DNA from: Gemmatimonadaceae bacterium
GTDB taxonomy: Bacteria > Gemmatimonadota > Gemmatimonadetes > Gemmatimonadales > Gemmatimonadaceae
Direction: 5' to 3'
Assembly: GCA_013816695.1 (NCBI GenBank)
Contig: JACDDZ010000044.1
Location: forward strand, 1 to 10,370
Length of the DNA: 10,370 nucleotides
Shown here: piece after piece, positions 1 to 5,282 of the stretch
How positions within the stretch are numbered: position 1 is the first letter of the stretch
Layout of the letters: each line of letters begins with the position of its first letter
Program-made: the position numbers and the translations under genes
The notes under the pieces: generated by a model
Databases searched by the model: none
What the model was told of the DNA's origin: nothing
Seen by the model: the letters and a program-made list of their open reading frames with translations, nothing else

Positions 1-2034
1 GCGTTTGATGAGCGCAATCCGCTGCTTGAGCGCCTCAAGTTCCTCGCGATCTTCAGCAACAATCTCGACGAGTTTTACATGGTGCGCGTTGCCGGTCTCA
101 GGCGGCAGGTCGCAACCGGAGTTCACTCTCAGTCCGCAGATGGGCTGAGCGCCGCCGAGCAGCTGTCAGCTGTGAACGCGCGAGTGGCAGACCTGATTGG
201 GCTGCAGCAGACTTGTTTGCACGACATCCTCCTTCCGCAGCTGGAGAACCACGGAGTGAAGCTGGTCGGAATGGAGGAGCTCACGCCGGATGAGTGTCGC
301 GTGATCGATGAGTTCTTCGAGACGCAGGTGTTTCCCGTGCTCACGCCGCTTGCAATCGATCCCAGTCATCCATTTCCATACATATCGAATCTCTCGCTCT
401 CCCTTGCGGTTCAGCTGTTCGATCCCGCAACGCAGACACCGCGATTTGCGCGCGTCAAGGTTCCGAAGAGCCTGCCCCGCTGGGTAGGGTTCGGCAGACA
501 AAATCAGTTCATTCCATTGGAACAGGTAATTGGCGCCAACCTTGGTGCACTATTTCCCGGGATGGACGTTATCAGTCATAACGTTTTTCGAGTCACCCGC
601 TACTCCGACCTCGAGCTTGCAAATTCGGAGGAACAGGACGATTTGCTTGCGATGATCGAGGAGCAGGTGTTTCAGCGTCGCTTTGCTGAAGTCGTGCGTC
701 TTGAAGTGGAAACCGGCATGTCCACGTCGCTCAAGGGTCTGGTTATCGAGGAACTCCGCGAGAGCCAGCCTGAAGAGATGCCGCCCCTTGGGGAAGCAGA
801 TATTGTTTCCGCCGGGCCATTGCTGGATCTTGGCGACCTCCTCACAATTGCCGCGCTGGACATTCCGGAGCTGCACGATCCTCCATTCATTCCCGCCACG
901 CCGCCGGAACTGAGAGATCAGTCCCGCTCCATTTTCGACATAATCCGTGAGCGGGATGTGATGGTGCACCATCCGTTCGACTCGTTTTCCGCATCGGTCG
1001 AACACTTTCTTACGGCTGCAGCCGTGGACGATGATGTCCTCGCCATAAAGATGACGCTCTACAGAACCTCGGGAGATACCGCGATTGTGCGCGCATTGAC
1101 CCAGGCGGCTCAGCGTGGAAAGCAGGTGGCAGTTCTAATCGAACTGCAGGCCCGGTTTGACGAGGCAAACAACATCACTTTTGCGAGAACTCTGGAAAGT
1201 TTCGGGGTGCATGTGGCTTACGGACTGGTTGGCCTGAAAACCCACACCAAGACCGTGCTGGTCGTCCGCAAGGATCCCGATGGAATCAGGAGATACGCCC
1301 ACATAGGTACTGGCAACTACAATTCCAAAACTGCCCGTGTTTACACCGACATAGGACTATTCACTGCACGTGCTTCCATTGGAGCCGACCTTACCGATCT
1401 TTTCAATGCACTTACGGGATTTTCGAGGCAGACTGCATATCGCGACTTGATCGTGGCGCCTGCGAACATGCGGCGCAGGCTTCTGGAAATGATTTCCCGC
1501 GAGGCGGACCACGCGCGCGAGGGACGGAAGGCTCGGATTATCGCGAAGATGAATTCGCTGGTGGATTCCGAGGTAATTCAGGCGCTGTATGATGCGTCCC
1601 AGGCGGGCGTTGACATCGATCTCATCGTCCGGGGAATATGCTGCCTGCGCCCTGGCGTACCAGGAGTCAGTGAACACATTCGGGTGATCAGCATCGTCGG
1701 CCGTTTTCTCGAGCATTCCCGCATCTTCTACTTCGAGAACAACGGCGAAGAAGAGTTTTATTTCGGCTCAGCCGACTGGATGCCGCGCAACCTGGATCGG
1801 CGGGTGGAAACGCTTGCTCCCGTGCACGAAGAGGATCATCACCGGAAGCTCATGTCGCTCCTAACTGCCTGCCTCGTTGATAACAGGCAGGCGTGGGATC
1901 TCGACGCCGACGGAACGTACACGCAGCGCACTCCCGACGGCGAGGAGTTTTCGATTCATCAGAAGCTCCTTACCGACTCGTGGGGAATAAACCTTGAGAG
2001 TGTTCCGGCCCCGAGTCCGGCCCCGGTCAGTTAG
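1..2034 (+). CDS. ppk1: Polyphosphate kinase PPK1, 5'-truncated by the window edge
   Basis: PPK1 reversibly transfers the terminal phosphate of ATP onto inorganic polyphosphate through a phosphohistidine intermediate. The frame is open from base 1, so the ATG at 79 is internal: the residues before it (PLLERLKFLAIFSNNLDEFY) are the conserved PPK1 N-terminal motif, and roughly 25-30 residues are missing. Visible length is 677 residues; complete PPK1 proteins are near 690. Seen along the protein are HPFPYISNLSLSLAV in the N-terminal region, HHPFDSF and the phospholipase-D-like core (KMTLYRTSG, IELQARFDEANN, GLKTHTK), then the histidine that corresponds to the phosphorylated one in RYAHIGTGNYN (visible residue 434) and the second catalytic histidine in RFLEHSRIF (visible residue 572), followed by SADWMPRNLDRRVE. 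All key motifs are intact. It ends tail to tail with ppx, sharing 4 bases, with no terminator between the genes. Function is near certain; its promoter lies outside the window. Confidence 0.97.
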   Translation, partial: AFDERNPLLERLKFLAIFSNNLDEFYMVRVAGLRRQVATGVHSQSADGLSAAEQLSAVNARVADLIGLQQTCLHDILLPQLENHGVKLVGMEELTPDECRVIDEFFETQVFPVLTPLAIDPSHPFPYISNLSLSLAVQLFDPATQTPRFARVKVPKSLPRWVGFGRQNQFIPLEQVIGANLGALFPGMDVISHNVFRVTRYSDLELANSEEQDDLLAMIEEQVFQRRFAEVVRLEVETGMSTSLKGLVIEELRESQPEEMPPLGEADIVSAGPLLDLGDLLTIAALDIPELHDPPFIPATPPELRDQSRSIFDIIRERDVMVHHPFDSFSASVEHFLTAAAVDDDVLAIKMTLYRTSGDTAIVRALTQAAQRGKQVAVLIELQARFDEANNITFARTLESFGVHVAYGLVGLKTHTKTVLVVRKDPDGIRRYAHIGTGNYNSKTARVYTDIGLFTARASIGADLTDLFNALTGFSRQTAYRDLIVAPANMRRRLLEMISREADHAREGRKARIIAKMNSLVDSEVIQALYDASQAGVDIDLIVRGICCLRPGVPGVSEHIRVISIVGRFLEHSRIFYFENNGEEEFYFGSADWMPRNLDRRVETLAPVHEEDHHRKLMSLLTACLVDNRQAWDLDADGTYTQRTPDGEEFSIHQKLLTDSWGINLESVPAPSPAPVS

Positions 2035-3680
2035 TCGGCGCGCTCGCCTGCGTCAGACGAGCTGAGCACTGTTCCGTCGCGGCTGACGATTTCGACAGGC
2101 ACTCCTGCGAGCTTTGCGAGCAGATTTGACTTTCTGCTCGCTCCCCATAGCTCCAGCCGGATCTCAGCCTGACCAACCGGAGTCACCGTAATGCGCAGGG
2201 CGCGTCGAGTCCAGCGAATTGTGAGTCGTTCGACTGAGCCTGCGTGTGCCCGGTCGAGTCCATCCGCCACGCGAAGGATTGCCGACAGACGCCTGATAGT
2301 GTCCCGCATCGGCTTTGCAAGCGGTCCAAAGTTGCCGTGCTTGGATTTCGGCTCAGCGCCGCGATGGTACCGCGCAATGTTCGCAACTATGACCTGATCC
2401 TCGGGGCTCAATCCAAGAAGCTCGGCATGCTGTATCAGATGGTACGAGTGCTTGTGGTGTTTATCGTAGTTGATGTGATAGCCGATGTCGTGCAGCAGTG
2501 CGGCGTCGGCCAGCAGCTGTCGCTCATCCGGACGGCATCCGAGCTTTTCCCCGATAGAGTCGAATATCCGAAGGGCCAAAGTCTGAACCTTCCTGGCGTG
2601 CGGCTCTTCGTAATGCGAGCGCTCGGCGAGCTGAACAACTGACTTGCTTCGCGCATCGACGCCACCCGTCAGGTCCGGTTCTACGCGCGCTGCCTGGAGA
2701 AGGATTCCCTCGCGGATGCCGTAGGCCGATACAGTAACTTCGCGGGCTTCGAGTCTCGCCAGCACTTCTGCGGCGACGGCCAGTCCCGCAACTATGATGT
2801 CGGCGCGCGGGGCATTCAGTCCCGGAACTCCCGCGCGCTCGCTTGGGGACATGCTGTTGACCCAGTCGACGATGTGCTCGACGTCCACACGCGGTACGAC
2901 AGTGCCGTGAATCGTGCGTGCGCTGTACATGCCGCGCCGCGCGAGCTGAATGCCCGCGAGGTTCGTGAAGGTTCCACCCGAGCAGATCAGCTGCGCGCCG
3001 TGCCAGTGCCGTGCCGACACTTTGTCGCGCAACTCGCGCCGAACATACTTTCGAAGCTTCCGAAGACCTTTGATTGGATCGTCGGTACGGAGGAACTGTT
3101 CAGTCATTCGAATTGCTCCAAGCGGGAGCGAGATCAGCCTTTCGATGAGTCCGTCAGCGCTGAGTGACAGCTCGAGCGATCCTCCGCCGATATCCATTAC
3201 AACGGCGCGACCGGAAGCGAGGTCGAAATGTGCAAGCGCGCTTCGGAAGCTCAAACGCGCTTCATCGTCTCCGTTGAGCACGCGCACCTTCAGGCCGGTT
3301 TCCTCGCGGACGAGGTTGATGAAATCCGCACCGTTGCGCGCGTCACGTACCGCGCTCGTCGCAACAGTTTCGGTTCGATGCGCCCCGAGCTCCTTCGCCA
3401 GCGTTGCCATACGCGTGAGGGCAACCACGGCGTTTCGCATGGCTGTCGGGCTCAAACGTCCTGTTTGTTCAACGCCCGCGCCAAGGCGTGGCGCTGCCTT
3501 GAGCTCGTCGACCACCCGGATCGATCCGTCAGAGCCAACGTCTGCGATGATTTCGCGGATTGAATTAGACCCGATATCGATCGCGGCGATGCGCTCGAAT
3601 GCGGATGCATTCGCGGCACCGCCGTCATCGACGACGAGGTGGGGTCGCTTCGCGCGAACTGCGCTGGTGTTAGCTACCAT
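2031..3680 (-). CDS. ppx: Exopolyphosphatase of the Ppx/GppA family with C-terminal HD domain
   Basis: Ppx/GppA enzymes hydrolyse terminal phosphate from polyphosphate and/or the gamma-phosphate of pppGpp; the ppk1 neighbour favours polyphosphate. The 549-residue protein has the ASKHA fold: phosphate-1 motif AIDIGSNSIR (33-42), NGDDEARLSFRSA with the likely catalytic Glu140, phosphate-2 motif DIGGGSLEL (163-171), SGGT (234-237) and GIREGIL (321-327). An HD-type domain follows from about 355, with HD at 397-398, a His-rich stretch (HHKHSYH) and ARYHRG (436-441), so candidate metal ligands are present. The start is secure: an in-frame TGA lies just upstream, and no other ATG, GTG or TTG precedes the first motif. 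This gives about 30 residues before the usual family start, with no obvious role. No Shine-Dalgarno sequence is seen. GppA activity on pppGpp cannot be excluded from sequence. Confidence 0.93.
   Translation of the reverse strand: MVANTSAVRAKRPHLVVDDGGAANASAFERIAAIDIGSNSIREIIADVGSDGSIRVVDELKAAPRLGAGVEQTGRLSPTAMRNAVVALTRMATLAKELGAHRTETVATSAVRDARNGADFINLVREETGLKVRVLNGDDEARLSFRSALAHFDLASGRAVVMDIGGGSLELSLSADGLIERLISLPLGAIRMTEQFLRTDDPIKGLRKLRKYVRRELRDKVSARHWHGAQLICSGGTFTNLAGIQLARRGMYSARTIHGTVVPRVDVEHIVDWVNSMSPSERAGVPGLNAPRADIIVAGLAVAAEVLARLEAREVTVSAYGIREGILLQAARVEPDLTGGVDARSKSVVQLAERSHYEEPHARKVQTLALRIFDSIGEKLGCRPDERQLLADAALLHDIGYHINYDKHHKHSYHLIQHAELLGLSPEDQVIVANIARYHRGAEPKSKHGNFGPLAKPMRDTIRRLSAILRVADGLDRAHAGSVERLTIRWTRRALRITVTPVGQAEIRLELWGASRKSNLLAKLAGVPVEIVSRDGTVLSSSDAGERAD
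2116..2141. other. Perfect 9-bp inverted repeat inside the 3' end of ppx
   Basis: GCGAGCAGA (2116-2124) and TCTGCTCGC (2133-2141) are perfect reverse complements around an 8-base loop. The element lies about 80 bases past the ppk1 stop, within ppx codons. Neither side carries a T-run, so it is not a standard intrinsic terminator. It could stabilise or help end the ppk1 transcript, which otherwise has no visible terminator, or it may simply be a coincidence of coding sequence. Confidence 0.3.
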
Positions 3681-3687
3681 ATCTGAA

Positions 3688-3717
3688 ACTATAAGTCATA
3701 GACGATGCCAGGGTAAA
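3688..3717 (-). promoter_or_regulatory. Candidate promoter of ppx, apparently giving a leaderless mRNA
   Basis: On the - strand TATAGT (3688-3693) is a good -10 element (TATAAT with one change). Only 7 bases separate it from the ATG at 3680, so transcription would be expected to start at or next to the start codon. A weak -35, TTTACC (3712-3717), sits 18 bases upstream and overlaps the T-run of the preceding terminator. The absence of any Shine-Dalgarno sequence before this ATG supports a leaderless message. The assignment is by motif only. Confidence 0.42.
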
Positions 3718-3747
3718 AAAAGAGGCCGGCTCCTAAAAGCCGGCCTC
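3715..3747 (-). terminator. Intrinsic terminator of the lipoprotein gene
   Basis: A perfect 10-bp GC-rich stem, GAGGCCGGCT (3722-3731) with AGCCGGCCTC (3738-3747), closes a 6-base loop. On the - strand it is followed at once by seven Ts (3721-3715). It begins 21 bases after the stop codon of the lipoprotein gene and isolates that gene from ppx. This is a textbook rho-independent terminator in the - direction; in the + direction no T-run follows. Confidence 0.88.
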
Positions 3748-3768
3748 CTGAAAGACTGACTTTACGCG

Positions 3769-5178
3769 CTAGTTGGTAACGTACGTTGTCCAACCTGCCC
3801 ACCATTTCGTTCCTGTAGGATCGGCTGCACCTACGTAGCTCGTCGCAGGCAACGTTCCACCGAAGAACGTCGCGACCCGCGCTGCGATCTTGGTTCCAAC
3901 AAAGCTCGAAAGACCGCCCGTAGCTGCCGCAGATCCTGTTGCCGGCGTCCAGTCGAGCGACGTCGTCGCGAGGTTCGCGAACATAGCATTAACACCAGTC
4001 ACCGTTCGAATGCTGAAGCTTGGATCGTTCAGCCGGGAACCGAAGTTCGTTCCCAGGGGTTCAAAGTTCGTGGCGTTGTCGGAAAAAATGAGGTTTCTCA
4101 CAGTGACGCTGTCCGCCGAGAGTAAAGCATTGCTCTCCGCATCGCGCAGACTGAGACCAAACAGCGGCCAGCGGCCGATAATACCGTTCACCATCGTTGC
4201 GCCGGCACCGCGACGAATCACGCTGCCATTACCGTCAGCCTGGGCAAACACGCCTGCTCCAGGTCCGATGATCGTGAAGTTCGCGAATACGGGCATGCTG
4301 TAGGGAGCGTTGGCAAAAGTGCATCCTGCCTTATTGTTCTCGCATCCGTCGCCTTCGAAACCGCGAGGATCCGTGGACAGCGTTCCCGTTCCGGCGCGCG
4401 GCTGAATCAGCTGCGTCTGAAGCGCGATCATGAACTGGTTGCGTCCGCTGTATCCCTCGGTCCAGTCGAAATGGTCGTCGCCAGATTCGTAGGAAACCAA
4501 ATAGCGTCCATCGACTGTTCCACCCCACCATTCGAACGAATCATCCAGGCCTGCAACGGCCTGGATGTACTCGAGCGTCGTGCCTCGGCCTACTGCATAA
4601 AGCGACAACGAGTTGAGCTCCTGTCCCTGCCCGCCCGAGACGTCGTAGCCGGCGAATTCTATGCGAACGTATCGCATCGTGCCGCTATTGTCATTGTCGT
4701 TGGTTCCGCCAGCATAATTCTCGGCAGTGTTCTGGGGACCTTCAGTAAAAATCGGATTCGCGGTGCGGTTGATCTTCGCATTTCCGACGATGATGATTCC
4801 ACCCCAGTCTCCCGGCTTCCGGAAGCCTGCGGCACGCGCTGACGTGAACACGATCGGATTTGCGGCGGTTCCCTGGGCGTCGATTTTTGCGCCCCGCAGG
4901 ATCCAGAGCGAGCTGCCTGCGACAGTGGTGTCACCAACGATCTTTGTGCCTGCCTGGATGGCAAGGGTAGCGCCGGACTGAACTTTTACGTAGCCGCTCA
5001 GGGTGTAAACGGTATCTGAGTACAGAGTTCGGCTGGCGGTAAGCGCACCGGAAAGAATTGCATTTCCCTTTGTTCCCTGTGTAACGCCGGTCACTTCTGA
5101 GTCGCTAAAACATGCGGCAGTGGCGATTGCAGCGAACAATGTCGATGCGAGGAGGAATGACTTTTTATTGAGCTGCAT
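3769..5178 (-). CDS. Probable surface lipoprotein with beta-helix-like repeats, partner of the TonB receptor
   Basis: Function is unknown. The 469-residue protein starts with a signal peptide (MQLNKKSFLLASTLFAAIATAAC) that ends in a lipobox-like TAA-Cys23. The -3 residue is Thr rather than Leu, so lipidation is probable, not certain. After a linker come short Gly/Asn-rich strands typical of right-handed beta-helix or all-beta surface proteins: LSGYVKVQSGATLAIQAGT (60-78), PIVFTSARAAGFRKPGDWGG (108-127), MRYVRIEFAGYDVSG (168-182). The signature is two acidic-aromatic motifs, DDSFEWWGGTVDGRYLV (212-228) and GDDHFDWTEGYSG (233-245), suggestive of metal or ligand binding. A later Cys pair (GDGCENNKAGC) may form a disulfide. 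I recall similar proteins being encoded beside TonB receptors, but I do not know a named role. The start at 5178 is chosen because AAGGA (5183-5187) precedes it by 4 bases and the signal peptide begins there. The gene lies 104 bases after the receptor gene and ends at a strong terminator. Confidence 0.88.
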   Translation of the reverse strand: MQLNKKSFLLASTLFAAIATAACFSDSEVTGVTQGTKGNAILSGALTASRTLYSDTVYTLSGYVKVQSGATLAIQAGTKIVGDTTVAGSSLWILRGAKIDAQGTAANPIVFTSARAAGFRKPGDWGGIIIVGNAKINRTANPIFTEGPQNTAENYAGGTNDNDNSGTMRYVRIEFAGYDVSGGQGQELNSLSLYAVGRGTTLEYIQAVAGLDDSFEWWGGTVDGRYLVSYESGDDHFDWTEGYSGRNQFMIALQTQLIQPRAGTGTLSTDPRGFEGDGCENNKAGCTFANAPYSMPVFANFTIIGPGAGVFAQADGNGSVIRRGAGATMVNGIIGRWPLFGLSLRDAESNALLSADSVTVRNLIFSDNATNFEPLGTNFGSRLNDPSFSIRTVTGVNAMFANLATTSLDWTPATGSAAATGGLSSFVGTKIAARVATFFGGTLPATSYVGAADPTGTKWWAGWTTYVTN

Positions 5179-5182
5179 TATG

Positions 5183-5187
5183 TCCTT
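5183..5187 (-). promoter_or_regulatory. Ribosome-binding site that fixes the lipoprotein start
   Basis: AAGGA on the - strand lies 4 bases before the ATG at 5178. It decides against the longer reading from 5250, whose first codon lies in the loop of the 5225-5268 hairpin and which would place 24 non-hydrophobic residues ahead of the signal peptide. Confidence 0.75.
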
Positions 5188-5216
5188 GGGGGCAAATGGT
5201 TGTTCAGGGTGGTGGA

Positions 5217-5268
5217 TACAAGAAACCCTCGCGACGTGAGTTTTCAGCAATCATCACGTCACGAGGGT
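5217..5268 (-). terminator. 15-bp hairpin between receptor and lipoprotein genes, likely partial terminator or mRNA stabiliser
   Basis: Arms at 5225-5239 (ACCCTCGCGACGTGA) and 5254-5268 (TCACGTCACGAGGGT) flank a 14-base loop. The single C/A mismatch on the + strand becomes a G-U wobble in - strand RNA, so only the - strand transcript pairs over all 15 positions. The stem starts 14 bases after the receptor stop codon and is followed by TTTCTTGT, a broken T-run weaker than that of the 3715-3747 terminator. I infer incomplete termination, or protection of the receptor mRNA 3' end, lowering lipoprotein output relative to receptor. No convincing separate promoter for the lipoprotein is visible in the rest of the gap. 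Confidence 0.65.
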
Positions 5269-5282
5269 GTCACGATCCCGAG

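Noticed and set aside
2005..2025. Direct repeat CCGGCCCCG twice near the ppk1 stop as a regulatory repeat or terminator
   Set aside because: It encodes the Pro/Ala tail of PPK1 (PAPSPAP), is not an inverted repeat, and is best explained as low-complexity coding sequence.
3685..3702. A Pho box in front of ppx (TAAGTCATAG)
   Set aside because: Only one partial core is present, with no second unit at 11-bp spacing.
2950..3759. Open + strand frame of 269 codons opposite ppx
   Set aside because: It is antisense to well-conserved ppx motifs, has serine/arginine-rich composition typical of a shadow frame, and shows no recognisable domain.
3890..4303. Open + strand frame of 137 codons opposite the lipoprotein gene
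   Set aside because: It is a composition-driven shadow of the coding strand, with no ribosome-binding site or domain.
5179..5250. Longer lipoprotein reading starting at 5250
   Set aside because: It would start in the loop of the 15-bp hairpin and place 24 residues before a complete signal peptide that has its own AAGGA site.
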